Positions 1 through 10,976 of a stretch of 64,000 nucleotides of DNA are shown piece after piece (positions within the stretch are counted from its first letter, which is position 1; every line of letters begins with the position of its first letter). The DNA lies in assembly GCA_034359265.1 (NCBI GenBank), contig CP136891.1, forward strand, positions 65,262,001-65,326,000, written 5' to 3'. The notes below the pieces were generated by a model. The model did not search any database. It was not told where the DNA came from and saw only the letters and a list, made by a program, of their open reading frames with translations. The stretch comes from Canna indica (lineage: Eukaryota > Streptophyta > Magnoliopsida > Zingiberales > Cannaceae). The translations under genes and the position numbers were made by a program.

Positions 1-1640
1 TTGCTAAAACTTTCTCTTGAAGTTTTTTGTATTTTTCAGAATTTTCTGTTGAAATTTCTTGGAGTTTATTATCCGGATCGTATTGCTCATCGACGACGAT
101 CTTGGCCATCAGCCAACAGTAGTGACTGAAGGTCCGGTTTGGCGTTGCTAATGCTGCAGCGCCGAGATGAGGCGGAGGCACGCAATGACACCACCTGCGC
201 GGCAAAGCTGCTCGCGCAGCGGCCTCGCCTGCCATTGTCAGGCGCAGCGAAAGTGGTGCATCCTCGCCAAGCCGCGACTGGCCCTGTGAGGGCTCGGTTG
301 GGCAACTCCCGATGAGACGACGTCCGGTGAGGCACCACCACTTCCCATGCAGGACACGACTGCAGTCAAGGGCAGTCACGCCTCTACCCTTTGGTGCCGC
401 ACGCTGTGCGGTGGGCGGCGGCGGTGTGTCATTGGTGGCCGGCGATGGCTCTGGTGCGAGCTCCGACCGATCTGATCGGGTGGCAGCACTAGATATTTTC
501 TTGTAGAATTATGTTGAGGATCTTGCGGTTTTCGGATATGTACATATCTTATATGAAACTTTACCTAAATGGTGCTCCATATTTATTGGTGATGCGTGTT
601 TCTCCAAAAGATGATCGGATTTCAAAACAGTACTGGGTGGACTGCCTCGATTTTGTATGTCGAGCCTTAAATAATATTTTAGTATTTTATTACGATAGTA
701 TAGTTGGCCGAGTATGGTTTTAAAGGTGGTTGGTTCTTATTGACTCTCGTTGATTCTCATCCTGACACATGTCTGATTATCCTAAACTGAGGTGTTTATC
801 TTATTGTTCCTTACTGTTGATTTTGATATCTACTATCGTTGAAATTCCTATTGCATGTTGTTGACTCATATACATGATATTCATGGTATGTTGCATGAAT
901 TGCATCTATATGATTATGATGATTAGGAAGTATGAGTAGTTGTTAAGAGTTGCATAACTTTTGATTTAGATCTTTATTTGGTCGCATTATTGATGTAGTT
1001 GTTGTTCATATACATCATCTATGTTGAATATCATACTTTCCTAGCTAGGTAAGACAATCACCATGATGGGCACCAACACCAAAATTTGCAGAGACAAAAT
1101 TCTCCTCTTGGATCAGAGTTTGAGAATAAGAGTGTTGTGCCTAGAAAATTCAAATTTACTTCTCTCCTAAAGTAAAATGGTGAACTCAATGGTTTATTAG
1201 CTGGAGGGTTCAGGGACTCACTGCAAAACAAAAATGTTTAGGTATGGAAAATCTAAAGAAATATTATACTACATCTATTTGAACCCATGGGCACATTGTC
1301 CTTTTATATTTGATTATCAACTACACATTTGGTGAGATGTGCAAGCTTTTTTACAGCACTCATAGTCCACCAAATTCATGAATTAATCCATATACTAGCA
1401 AGCTTAATTTGCATGATATTGAAAATACTTGCAAGCTTAACTTTGATCCTTCTCTTGTATCATTAGTCTTAATTAGAGTCCATAGCTTTTTACGCAAGGA
1501 TAGTGCACAGCTTTTATTTTGTTCTTCAACTCGGCCCATTTTTAGTTGTTCAGTTGTTTGAAATACAGATGTGATGACCTTATTATTGATATGGCTCTAA
1601 TAGAAATTTATTAGAAGTTAAGGTTTAGTATCCATTTACA
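1..1640. other. Unassigned 5' region, no gene recognised
   Basis: The first roughly 480 bases are GC-rich (open frames about 60-84 codons long on both strands) and the rest is AT-rich. I recognise no protein family in any frame; the short frames have compositions expected of chance reading of GC-rich DNA. There is no TIR, LTR or polyA signature I can defend. The AT-rich part may be intron or transposon interior belonging to the captured gene fragments that follow. Confidence 0.4.
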
Positions 1641-1680
1641 TAGCTCATGTTCTTTCTAAACTTTTTAGTTATGTTTGCAG

Positions 1681-1766
1681 GACATGCTAAAACTCTCATC
1701 TTTGATGTTCTAAAGCTAGAGTGGACCATATCTGCTATATCTCCAAGTTCTATTATTATTAATAGA
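1681..1766 (+). pseudogene. Acyl-CoA-binding kelch protein (ACBP4/5-like) exon fragment
   Basis: An isolated exon reads HAKTLIFDVLKLEWTIS followed by SPSS, which matches the kelch-repeat part of plant acyl-CoA-binding proteins of the ACBP4/ACBP5 type (family pattern: HAETLIFD...EWS...SPSSS). It is preceded by a pyrimidine-rich tract and TTTGCAG acceptor and followed by a GTAAGT donor, so it was copied from genomic DNA with introns. Intact proteins are cytosolic acyl-CoA binders of several hundred residues; only about 29 codons are here and no acyl-CoA-binding domain is visible nearby. Best read as a captured or decayed fragment on the same strand as the sucrose-phosphatase piece downstream. 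Confidence 0.6.
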
Positions 1767-2761
1767 GTAAGTTCTCTTAGTGTTAAAATAGTTTGCTTTG
1801 GCATGAACATGTTATTACTAACAGAGTTGCTTCCAACATGTGTTTTGCTTCTTTTTCAATTATAAGTTATTATGTAAGTTGTTTCATTGTTAGGTAAAGC
1901 CGGAGAAGTTGGTTTTCAAGGAATTCTAGATATCAATGATCTTTTAAGTCATATATTAATTTCTCATGATTCTTATAGTTAGTTAATATTTTTAGGTAAA
2001 TATGTCATTGGAATTGTCGAACAATTAATATTTCATTTGAATAGATATCTCCGTCATAGAAACATTTGAATATATAGATATGGGAATGAAGTGGGCCATT
2101 GGTCAATAGACAAAACCCTTATCGGTTGATCGTTAGAAATGCATGTTAATGAGTATGTTTAAGGCTTAGGCAATTAAAACTCCGACACTTCTAATCATGA
2201 TTCCAAATACAATTGCAACTCGTTTTTATATTTTCATTATATATTATACTTAATTAGTAGTAATAATTTTGAAAACTTGATCCCCTTTTTTTTATAGAAC
2301 TGAATTATTGAATGAATAAGTACATAAGATACTGCTAATAAATAGTGAATGGTAGATCATTAACTGTTGCATTTTTATTTTGCATATTATATGTTTTTAT
2401 AATAGCTTTATGTTAGCTTTTTTAGCTTCTATTTTTTAAACCGGAGACTTCAATTCCAGAATATATCTATCATAAATCCACTTGATGCATGTGCTTGTAA
2501 TTCCAGGATACAAGCCAAAACAATTGATGGACAGACAGTTCTGGCACATAATGGGGAACTCTATTCTTTTATTTTTGGTAAATCTGAGGTTAGTAAAAGC
2601 TCTATCTAGTATTTTGGTTTCGTTACCTTAACTTTAGACTGCAGTGTCTAGCTGCCTAAAATTTTAAGCATTCAATTATCTTAAATACTATAACCATGTT
2701 TAGTTTCTAGCTCATTTAACATCATTTTTCTAACTTTCTCTTGTTGCTGACTTCCAAACAG

Positions 2762-3170
2762 CTAGATGTTAAAACAATCTATAGTGGTGGTATTGATTTG
2801 GACATATTACTACAAGGTGCTGGCAAGGGTCAAGCTCTTGCTTAATTGCTCAAAAAGTTCAAGGCAGGTGGAAAACCTCCAACTAACACTCTTGTTTGTG
2901 GTGATTCTAGGAATGATTCAGCATTCCAGAAGTTCATGGTGTCATGGTTAGTTTCTGAAAGAGGTTTTTAAGTGATTACTCTACTTTTTGTGGCAATATT
3001 CTTAGTAAACATCGAGAACAAATTTGTATCCTCAACCTTTTAATCAATTATTTAAAACTCAAGTTTTTAGAGAAGACATAATCCATTAACTTATATTCCT
3101 AACACTCCTTAAATTTTTGGTCAGCAATGCCCAGGAGGAGTTGCTGCAATGGCATGCTCAAAATGCAAAA
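2762..3170 (+). pseudogene. Sucrose-phosphatase (SPP) fragment, two exons
   Basis: The first piece (2762-2948) reads IYSGGIDLDIL, then QGAGKGQALA, KKFKAGGKPPTNTLVCGDS and finally, in a shifted frame, PEVHGVMV. The second piece (3125-3170) reads NAQEELLQWHAQNAK. This is the C-terminal part of the HAD-type catalytic domain of sucrose-6F-phosphate phosphohydrolase, which makes sucrose in the cytosol; GDSGND is the family's motif, here GDSRND. Breaks: an in-frame stop after GQALA where the family has Tyr, and loss of the residues between GDSRND and PEVHGVMV with a frameshift. The N-terminal DxD nucleophile region is absent. A pseudogene fragment with introns retained. A plausible exon at about 2506-2578 upstream could not be assigned. 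Confidence 0.8.
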
Positions 3171-3381
3171 GTGGTCTAATTATATTCATCTTCATTCCGC
3201 TTTAAATTTTGTGGGCACTCTGTTCTGAAGTCTTCTTGGAAATTCCTATAATTTTTCTATATTGTGTTAGCTTTACATGTTATCAGCTTTAGGTGTTTGA
3301 TTGGGCGAAATGGAATAAATAATGAGAACACTATTTCCCAACTTCTTTTTGTTTTCCTAAGAATAGTATTTCCTGAGATCA

Positions 3382-3452
3382 ATATATATATATATTAATT
3401 CATATTAATATATAATATTATATATATATATATATAATATTATATATTAATA
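3382..3452. repeat. TA-rich microsatellite/palindrome
   Basis: Runs of TATATA broken by TTAATAT motifs form a self-complementary AT tract between the SPP fragment and the CACTA-type subterminal repeats. Probably simple-sequence DNA that can fold back. Confidence 0.7.
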
Positions 3453-3469
3453 TTTGAGACGCAAAGGCA

Positions 3470-3896
3470 TGTGCATCATGAATATTAGTTGAAAGACGCT
3501 TTTAGTAAAAGCATTGCGAGTTGCATTGGAGATGCATCTAAAAAGCGTCTCCACTAGAAATCACTGACGCTAGGCCTTTGTGTCTCGAATAAGCAAGTTG
3601 CATTGGAGATGCACCTAAAAGCGCGTCTTCGTTGAAAATCACTGATGTGAAGCCTTTGCGTTCCAAATATTATTCGTGAGACGCTTTTAGTAAAAGCGTC
3701 GTGAGTTGCATTAGCTGCGCAACTAAAGAGCGTCTCCGCCATAAATCACCGATGCTAGACCTTTGCGTTTCAAAAATTATTGGGGACACAATGATCTAAG
3801 ATGCTTGTAAGTAGCGTCGGTGAGGTAATTAGTCACGGAAAAAAGCGTCCTTAAGAGAAAAAAAAGACGTCCCCATTTGTTATATTTGTAGTAGTG
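3470..3896. mobile_element. CACTA-type terminus with subterminal repeats (right end only)
   Basis: About three diverged copies of a roughly 95-base unit (GACGCTTTTAGTAAAAGCGT, GAGTTGCATT.GAGATGCA, CTGACGCTAGGCCTTTG) occupy 3485-3780, followed by more AGCGTC motifs and then an end reading TTTGTAGTAGTG at 3885-3896. Read on the minus strand this begins CACTACTACAAA, the form of a CACTA/EnSpm terminus, and subterminal repeat arrays are typical of that superfamily. The matching left end is not in the window or has been lost, so a target duplication cannot be checked. The ACBP and SPP fragments lie just inside this end and could be its cargo. Confidence 0.6.
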
Positions 3897-3939
3897 CATG
3901 TGTGGGGTATATGATGATGTAAAAGCATTTGACCTCTTC

Positions 3940-4320
3940 TTTGTCTTGTTCTTTAATTAAGAGCAATTCTTCTTAATCTGACCCTTCTCTCGGCACAAAT
4001 AGCAAATGACTTTTCTCTTTCGTCCTTTTTAGTTGCTCCTTTGACTAGAAGCACTTTGGGCATCAAAACCATAGTTAGCATTGGAGGAATGACCATTATC
4101 ATCACCACTTTCAACAAATGTTGTAAGTTCTTTGGTTTTGGTGAAATCATATAACATATTTCGACTAGCCCAAACATCAAAAGCGGAGGTGCAATGCATG
4201 ATCTTTTAAAAAATATCATTTTTTATGCAATTCTTAGCCATTGAATTTAACATAAACAAATTACTTTGTTCTCGAGTCCATGCATCTATGTCAACCTTAG
4301 GTTCAATGTACTGAGTTTTT
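3940..4320 (-). pseudogene. Ty1/copia gag fragment with zinc knuckle
   Basis: On the minus strand the sequence has a Lys/Arg-rich stretch followed by CYLCREKGQIKKNCS, a CCHC-type knuckle with Gln in place of His, as at the end of copia gag. Upstream is SAFDVWASRNMLYDFTKTK and a Ser/Asn-rich linker. Frameshifts and stops separate the parts. No LTR, protease or polymerase is attached, so this is a relic. Confidence 0.5.
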
Positions 4321-4329
4321 AACACATCA

Positions 4330-5850
4330 AGAAACAAACAGAAAACTTAGAGAGAAAGGGTAATTTTTCTCTACTAGCTTACTAGCTAGTTCTGCAAAGA
4401 TAATTTTGATGTTATGATTCATCATATAGAAAGCTTTAGAATCTCTAGACCCAACAATTCTTTCAAACTTTGCTCACATACATGAGTTCACCATCATTCA
4501 AATCCCTGGTAAAACACCAGCCCCCATTGAAATTGGGCTCTACAGATTTCAAAATCTTCCATTTTTTAGCCCCACATTCTCTTCTTACAACTTAGCTCTC
4601 AAGAGACCCACCACTTCCAGCCCCACATATACACCTTCCTGGTAAAACACAATGAAGGTATTCATCTTTTATAGTTATTTACATAATTTTCTTGGTTCTG
4701 GATTCAATTTGAGTTGAAATTGAAACTGGGTTTTTGTTTATTTGTGGAATGATTGCAACAAAAGATTATAATCAAAGTTGTCGTGAATGGCCAAAAGTCG
4801 CGCTCCAAAGCCTTGAAGATTTTAGTTGGGGTTTCAGGTAATTAAATAGAGTAGAATGAATACAATTAATTTCATTGAAAATTGAGAAATAGAATTCAAA
4901 TTTGTTAATGGGTTAATTTGACTCAACCTCCATATATCCAACGACGACATTGCAACAGTTCGGCGTGCTATTTCATATACACCGCCTTATTCGTAGGCCA
5001 GAGATCTTTATGAACTTGTTGGCGATTCATTGATCTCTCAATCTTTTCTCGTCAGTGTTATGGATTAACTTCATTTCTTGTTAATAGTGTTTTAATTTGC
5101 TTTTGTTTACTTCGTTTCAATTGTTTAATTAAACAATTAGAGTTTAATTGTTTCACTTATGATGATGTTAACAAGATTCTTTCTTAGTGCTTCGAAATTT
5201 CATCAGCTGTTAATGGCTTTTCTTTTCCTTTTTTTTTTTTTATAATTATTAATATTATGTTCGTATATATTGATCTAACTTTTTTGAAGTTTTAATGGGG
5301 TATTTTGTGCATTTTGTCTCACTAATGTTTTGATCTAATGAGAGAATGTTCGAATGTAGTTTGAGATGCTTCTATTTTTGCTAGAATATTCACTTATTGT
5401 TTGTGGTGGCCAAAAGTTGTGGGTCAGTGGAATAGATTCGGGTGCTAAAAGTTGTGGGTATCAAGAAGAAGAGGAAGAGAAGAGGGACTTTTTTATTTTT
5501 CTTTTCATGTCTACCACATCAGCAAAGTGATTTGCCACGTGTGCACTGCTTGGATCTGATGTGGTCATTTTTTATTGGTTAATTTATACTCGGTTTGCCA
5601 TATCATATTTCTATTTGCCAAAGTCACATTTCTATCCCAAAAAAGGTTAAATGTATACACTTTTTGGTAGATTAAGGGCAAACTGGGCTAAAAAAAAAGT
5701 ATGAGGGTAAATCCATCCTATTTTCAATAGTAAAGGAGCAAAAATGCCTCTTATCCCTTGAGTAAATATAGGCTCTAATTACCAAACTTTGGAGGGGACA
5801 AAGAAGTAATAAAAGAAAATCTCACTGAATATCTTGGGAGAAATTATGCT
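4330..5850. other. Intergenic AT-rich DNA, nothing recognised
   Basis: No protein family, RNA gene or clean repeat boundary is visible. A polyT run is at about 5226-5242. The stretch about 5400-5760 (CCACATCAGCAAAGTG, GCCACGTGTGC) resembles non-coding transposon termini by composition, but no matching inverted end was found. Confidence 0.4.
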
Positions 5851-5854
5851 TGAG

Positions 5855-6690
5855 TAAAAAGGAGGGAGGACTTGATTTTAGAGATCCAGAAAGCTTAATT
5901 TAGCATTATTAGCAAAACAAAGTTGGAAACTGTTGGCACATCTCAATACTCAATTAGCCAAAGTGCTCAAGGGAATACTTTCATATAGGCTCTTCTTTGG
6001 ATGCTTCTTTATGCTTCAAACCTATTTTGATCCTCGGGTACCTTCTTCATAACTTGTCTTACCAAAATCTAAATAAAATAATATTAATCATAATACTTTT
6101 CTAGTTAAAGATCTCATAAATGAAGATGAAAAGGAAGGAATGGATGTAAGTACAGTGGAAAGTTCTTTTGAGGAAAGTGATGTAACTCTCATTCTAAGTC
6201 TACCTCTATCTAAATCAAATATTTAGGATCTTGTTGTTTGGCATTATACAAAAGAGGGAGAATACATTGTCATATATGGGTATCATATATCAAGGTAACT
6301 GCTTTACCCTAAAGTCAAATTTTCTGATACCATTAAAAAGCTGAACTACACCAAAATATGGAAACTACATCTAAAACATAAGTTGCATATTTTTATGTGG
6401 AAATTGTTGCATAACATTGTCTGTAGGACAAGTTTTACAAAATAGATTTCCTTCAATGGTCATGGTTTGTTGCTTCTACGGAGCGCAAGAAATGGTGGAG
6501 CATTTCTATATTTTTTTTTGCATTGTGGCTATGCATCTCAGGTGTGGTGCTTAATCTAAATAATTTTGTTGATGTTTGGAACTGTTTTGTGCATAACATA
6601 AGGCATGCACAGAATAGAGATGAACTCATTAATTTTCAATATACTTGCTTTGGAATATATAGAAAACAAGGAATGAAATCATCTTTTAAC
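5855..6690 (+). pseudogene. LINE reverse-transcriptase C-terminal fragment
   Basis: The start reads KEGGLDFRDPESL and ALLAKQ in neighbouring frames, the conserved end of the plant LINE reverse transcriptase region. About 6270-6520 reads YIV..GYHIS, TKIWKLHLKHKLHIFMWKLLH and a Cys/His-containing stretch, the layout of the zf-RVT zinc-binding domain that closes plant LINE ORF2. Several stops and frameshifts. No 3' polyA and target duplication were found. It is not a piece of the LINE at 19377-26116; the sequences differ. Confidence 0.6.
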
Positions 6691-6734
6691 GCAAGTATAC
6701 CACTGTAACTGATCTTATACAAAAGTGTCTCTCC

Positions 6735-7335
6735 TAAAAAATGAGTATGAACAAGCAAACATGCAAAGCAATGGCTTTTTATGTAGAGAAAGAGACCAAA
6801 ATAATGGAAGTAGATGTTTCAAATACTAGATCGGATGTCATTACAATACATTTGTATCAATATCATAGGATAACTAGGAACAAGTCAGACAAAAAGTCTT
6901 GACATCTAATCATCATAATAAAAGTCTAACATCAATCAAACACTAGATACATAGCCATTTACGAAATATCATACATTTGAATCCAATCTAAGCAGGGACA
7001 TAGTTCAGATCAAAACTCAGTTATCAGCAAAGTTTTGGTCATCTGCAAATACGAGAAAACACAGTTAAGTGATGGCATTCAAATCATTCATGATGAAAAT
7101 ATATCTGAACATATATATAACTAAAGCAAGTGAAATTAGAAGAGTGTACACAACTAAAAACTAAAATAACCAGTCCCTAAAATTAAGACATGACTTGAAA
7201 AACTTTTTTTTCCAACAAAACACAAGCAATATAACAAAACTGCAATTTTATAAAGCCAGGAGCATTCTATAGCAGAAATCCAGGCAGAGATATAATTAAA
7301 GATTTTAAACAATTAGTTAACTAGGTCTGAATACC
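6735..7335. other. AT-rich stretch, possible downstream part of the minus-strand protease gene
   Basis: No independent gene seen. A possible terminal exon on the minus strand follows a good acceptor (TTTGCAG, about 7043-7050) but encodes only MTKTLLITEF before a stop. It may be the 3' end of the cystatin-like gene model or chance. Confidence 0.3.
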
Positions 7336-7338
7336 AAA

Positions 7339-7524
7339 TCATCCCTGTTTTTTCCTGAAGAGGTTAATTGTAGTGTCGCCACTGCCAGGATAGCGGTATC
7401 CTTTAGATAGATAAACCTGGATTTTTCTAGAAATTGTGTCTTCAGCCTCAAATGTGACATGATACAAACTAAATCCACATGCATTTGCTTAAATAACCTT
7501 CATATATTGCAGGTTTGTATCATT
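7339..7524 (-). pseudogene. Cystatin-like domain exon
   Basis: One reading frame runs 62 codons from a CTATGCAG acceptor to TGA. It reads DTNLQYMKVI, stop, ANACGFSLYHVTFEAED, then IQVYLSKGYRYPGSGDT. This fits the plant cystatin-type fold pattern (aromatic-x-KVVKAN ... YyiTFEA.D), here with an alternative C-terminal half. The QxVxG inhibitory loop of true phytocystatins is not visible, so inhibitory activity is doubtful even ignoring the stop, where the family usually has Lys. The exon lies on the same strand as, and downstream of, the papain-like protease exons at 10977-11735, separated by the hAT insertion at 7569-10489. I infer it is the C-terminal part of the same ancestral gene. Confidence 0.5.
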
Positions 7525-7560
7525 CTGCATAGTTACAAAAGAGCATTTACCTAAAACCAT

Positions 7561-7568
7561 AACATGGA
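7561..7568. repeat. hAT target-site duplication, left copy
   Basis: AACATGGA, repeated exactly at 10490-10497 immediately outside the other end of the element. Confidence 0.9.
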
Positions 7569-7715
7569 TAGGGGTGACAATTGGAATCGGTTAACCGAAC
7601 CGCAAAATCTAGTTTCGGTTAGTAAAATTCAAAAACCGTTTTAAACCAGTTCAGTTTCGGTTATCGGGTCACGGATAACCGGTAACCGAAACCGGTTATA
7701 AAATTTCGGTTTCGG

Positions 7716-7928
7716 TTACCGGTTATCCGCGGTTAACCGGTAACCGAAACCTCGGCAAGTCATTTTGAAGATTGTAATAGAGTCACATTGAGACGATTCC
7801 ATCTCGTCCTCGAACCGGTTGAATGCGCAATCCGTAGAAATCGCGGAGCTCGAAGAGACGATTCCATCTTTCAGTGAAGGTAACTCCGATTGCTTATTCA
7901 TCATTTCCTCTTTCTTAAAAGGAATCAT
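7716..7928 (-). other. Short open frame inside the hAT left arm, unassigned
   Basis: A 70-codon minus-strand frame starting MIPFKKEEMMNKQSELP, rich in Ser/Glu. It runs into the CGGTTAACCG-type subterminal repeats, so its C-terminus is transposon DNA. No family recognised; it could be a fragment of a third captured gene or chance. Confidence 0.25.
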
Positions 7929-7980
7929 CTCCTTGTAGTTTTTTCCTTTTCTTCTACAGAAAAGGAGCTAGGTTTTTGTA

Positions 7981-8757
7981 GATCTGCAAATGTTGCAGAC
8001 TTCTCTAAGCCACCTGAAAAGCTTTCTTATCCTTAGCAAGTTGGTATGCAGCTTTTTGATGATTCCTAATGAATGTTTTTTGTTTGGACTCCTACTCTAC
8101 AATTTCTGGTTGAGGTACAAGATTTATCTTTTTTGGATCTGTAGCTATTGCTTGCATTGGGGTCATCTGGTCTCGTTATAGTACAGTTATAAATCCTGTA
8201 AGTTCTTCTACATATGTTTTGTTAAATTTCTTAATTGCCACAATCTGTAATGCACATTTATACTCGTGTTAGCTAAAACCTATAGTTAAGTAGCCTGACA
8301 AATAGCACACCTAGATGCATTGTCAACACATGAAACGAGGGCATAAATGAGTGTTTGGTGTAGTCTGTAGTTATGGTTGCTCCTTCACTATCATATGATT
8401 GTTTTTTATGGTAACATTTGCAGCATGAGAAATGATCTCTCAAAATATTGATATCCTTGTTAAGCAGATTCATGATATCATGGCAAAGATGTGAATTCTT
8501 ATTTACTATGAATTGCTATTTTAGACTATTTATCAATCTTTAGGATTTAGCAGCTTTACTCTAGTAAAACTGAAGCGTCAAGTGCATTTTTGGCACACTT
8601 TGTACATTTAAAATGTTAAATAGAAGATGCTATAATCCATTTCTCACTGCTAATCTTCTCTTAATTTTCTTTGTGGTATTTCAGAAGAAATGGAGCCTTT
8701 TCAGTGTTAATGTGGCAATGGCTGCGACAGGCATTTATGAACTTACTCCAAAATTTG
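7981..8757 (+). pseudogene. Captured mitochondrial pyruvate carrier (MPC) exons
   Basis: Three exon pieces are separated by GT/AG introns. About 7981-8043 reads ANVADFSKPPEKLSYP followed by a stop in place of Gln. 8145-8197 reads IACIGVIWSRYSTVINP with a GTAAGT donor. 8685-8757 reads KKWSLFSVNVAMAATGIYEL with a GTATGC donor. Together they cover most of a plant MPC subunit (pattern ANIADF.KPPEKLSYPQQ, GVIWSRYS.VINPKNW, LFSVNVAMAGTGIYQL), a small inner-mitochondrial-membrane protein that imports pyruvate. The first exon (WNHPAGPKT region) is missing. The stop and the divergence near the end (ELTPKF for QL.RKI) mark a pseudogene copy inside the hAT element. Confidence 0.8.
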
Positions 8758-9101
8758 GTATGCTAATATTTGGTTTCAGTTGGATGTAGTCTTGTTATTC
8801 TTGGATTTTGCAATAAACAGGATATTCTTAGCAAGACATCACTGCAAACTTGTACTGAATAAAACTATGAGCTAGTTGTGTAATTTCTTGCTGCATCCAT
8901 TGTCAAACCTTTGTAGGATAATGTTCATTGACACTAATATCACCAGTTAATCCACTGTTTGTTTTATAATATGAAAACTACCATTTCATAACAATATATG
9001 AAGAAAATCTCGTGTTGCTATTGTTATCATTTTCCTTTATCTCTGTTGCTGCAATTAATCCTACAATTGAAACTAATACTTCCTTCATCCTACATTAATT
9101 C

Positions 9102-10055
9102 AGGCATGATTATTAATCCTACAATTGAAACCGATCTTAAGAAGTACATCAGAAGCTTTTGTTCGAACCATGAGAGAATGCCACCCAAAACTGTCAAGGT
9201 AAGAACACCTTGAGATTTTTCGTACTTGTTATGCTATTACTTTGGAAGTCTTTCTCTTCTTGATTATTGTCTTGCTAGAGTGAATAAGAACATAATGTTG
9301 GTTATTCAAGACTGAAGCAGTAGTTTACTTAATGAAGTACCGTAACAATTCCACAAACAAATTTGTTTGGATACTCAAGTTTCAGCATTAAGATAGTCAC
9401 TGCTGATATTCTTTAGTTTTTCTTAATATATTTATGTAATATATGTTATTCATCCGATAATTATATGAATTGTTCAACTGAGATACTTGGGGGTAAGTGA
9501 TTCTTCATCCAAAGTGATCCTTTTCTTTTCTTTCCACTTTAAATGTGTTGTTTCACTTATTAGATTACTGATGCAGGCTACTTGGTGCTCCAAACGAAGA
9601 CGTTTTGCCTGGAGTAGGCAAATTAGCCAATTGGCATGAGTATCCTCAGTGGAAACCAAAGAGTCTGGCATCAACTGTTCTTGGTCTTGATGTTGATGGT
9701 TTAGATCTGCTCTTGGTGAGTAGAGATATTAGTTGTCCATCATTTGACAATTTAACTTATTATTTCTTATACAACTTCGGTAAAATAAAGGGGTCAAATT
9801 TGAGCACACAAGTAAACTTATTAAGTGTTATCATACTGACCAAATATCCAAATGTATTGAGCTAAATTTGATACCGATTTGCATGAATTAGTTTGTGTTA
9901 GAATATATTCTAGTATTGGTTTCTTTGGAGCAATTTTTAATCTTTTACTTTTATGCTTGCAGAAGATGTTGCAGTACGGGCCATCAAAACGAATTTCAGC
10001 TAAGAAAGCTATGAACCACCCTTATTTCAATGATGTAAACAAGGCCTGTTATTGA
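9102..10055 (+). pseudogene. Captured B2-type cyclin-dependent kinase (CDKB2) exons
   Basis: Exon pieces: 9102-9198 reads ETDLKKYIRSF then PPKTVK with a GTAAG donor. 9577-9715 reads LLGAPNEDVLPGV, LANWHEYPQWKPKSLAS and DGLDLLL with a GTGAG donor. 9963-10055 reads [22 protein letters not shown] and ends in a TGA stop. These match kinase subdomains around the hinge and the C-lobe end of plant mitotic CDKB2 (family: [43 protein letters not shown]). The glycine loop, PPTALRE-type helix, HRD and DFG segments are absent, so no active kinase could be made. Introns are retained, which indicates DNA-level capture. Confidence 0.85.
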
Positions 10056-10489
10056 GTTGTCAATTTGTTGTTTTGTATTATCTTTTGAAGTTTTCATGTT
10101 CAACAACTTGCTATTACCCTTGCTATTTACTGGTGGTATATTTTCAACTCATGTAATTCAGTTTGCATCAACATATCCAGTAGAATGATTTTTGAAATTA
10201 TTGTTGTAGTATCTGTTGATGAACTTTGAATATTCCAATTTTTTTAATCGGTTATCCGTTTACCAACCGGTTAATTAACCGATTAACTGGTTGGTAAACG
10301 GATAACCGGTTCTATCCGAACCGAATTAATCGAAACATTTCGATTATCTGCGGATAACAGAAACCGAGCCGGTTTCGGTTACAGATACAAGTTTTTGAAA
10401 CCGAACGATTTCGGTTTTGATTAGCGGGTGTTTAGTTCGGTTTCGGTTAACCACAAAAAATGCGATTAACCGAACAGTTGCCATCCCTA

Positions 10490-10497
10490 AACATGGA
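10490..10497. repeat. hAT target-site duplication, right copy
   Basis: AACATGGA, identical to 7561-7568. Confidence 0.9.
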
Positions 10498-10499
10498 TT

Positions 10500-10976
10500 T
10501 GAGGAATTTCGGAATCCATCCAGAAATTCCCAAATTCATAGTTTTTTATTCAAAAATTCCCAGACCAACTATTATATTTTGGTATAAAATTTCAAAGGTG
10601 AAAAATAGCTACTAGACCTTTTGATTCTAAAATTTGAGAACATTTTTGATGGCCTTCTCGCAATCCCTATAGAAGTATGATCCAAAATCGATGGCAAAGC
10701 AAGCCAAAAAAATACTTACGTGGGAGATAATAGGTCTCGATGTCAAAACCCTAAGGAAGGAGAAAGGGGGATATTAATAACAATTAACAAAGTAGCATGA
10801 AAAAATTAAGCAAATGAAGTTCCTAAGGGATGCCAGCTTACTAACATCACCTGAAAGTTCAATTCAAACTTCTTCCCAATTGTACAACCTAATGGAAATT
10901 GAATTAAAATTCAGAAATAATATTCATAAATATAAACAAATGAAATCAAATAAAAAAATTGATAGATATCACAAAC
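10500..10976 (-). other. Intron-like DNA with a possible mini-exon
   Basis: AT-rich sequence between the hAT element and the protease exons. On the minus strand 10720-10750 reads GFDIETYYLP between a CTTAG acceptor and a GTAAGT donor. This could be a linker exon joining the protease part to the cystatin-like part, but 31 bases are too few to be sure. Confidence 0.3.

Larger units (their letters stand above)
7569..10489. mobile_element. Ac-like hAT element carrying host gene exons (Pack-hAT)
   Basis: The ends are TAGGGGTGACAATTGG on the left and, reverse-complemented, TAGGGATGGCAACTG on the right, similar to the Ac/Ds terminus. A perfect 8-bp target duplication AACATGGA (7561-7568 and 10490-10497) fits the hAT superfamily. 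Subterminal zones (about 7590-7750 and 10240-10460) are dense in CGGTTAACCG-type palindromes. No transposase is present, so it is non-autonomous. The interior contains plus-strand exons, with introns, of two unrelated host genes: a mitochondrial pyruvate carrier and a B2-type CDK. It sits in what appears to be an intron of the minus-strand protease/cystatin gene. Confidence 0.9.

Noticed and set aside
87..506. Arg/Ser/Pro-rich frames on both strands at the window start
   Set aside because: Typical of GC-rich random DNA; no motif, no splice context, no homology recognised.
7590..7750. Dense CGGTTAACCG motifs as host transcription-factor sites
   Set aside because: The same motifs recur at both ends of all three Ac-like hAT elements, so they are transposon subterminal repeats.
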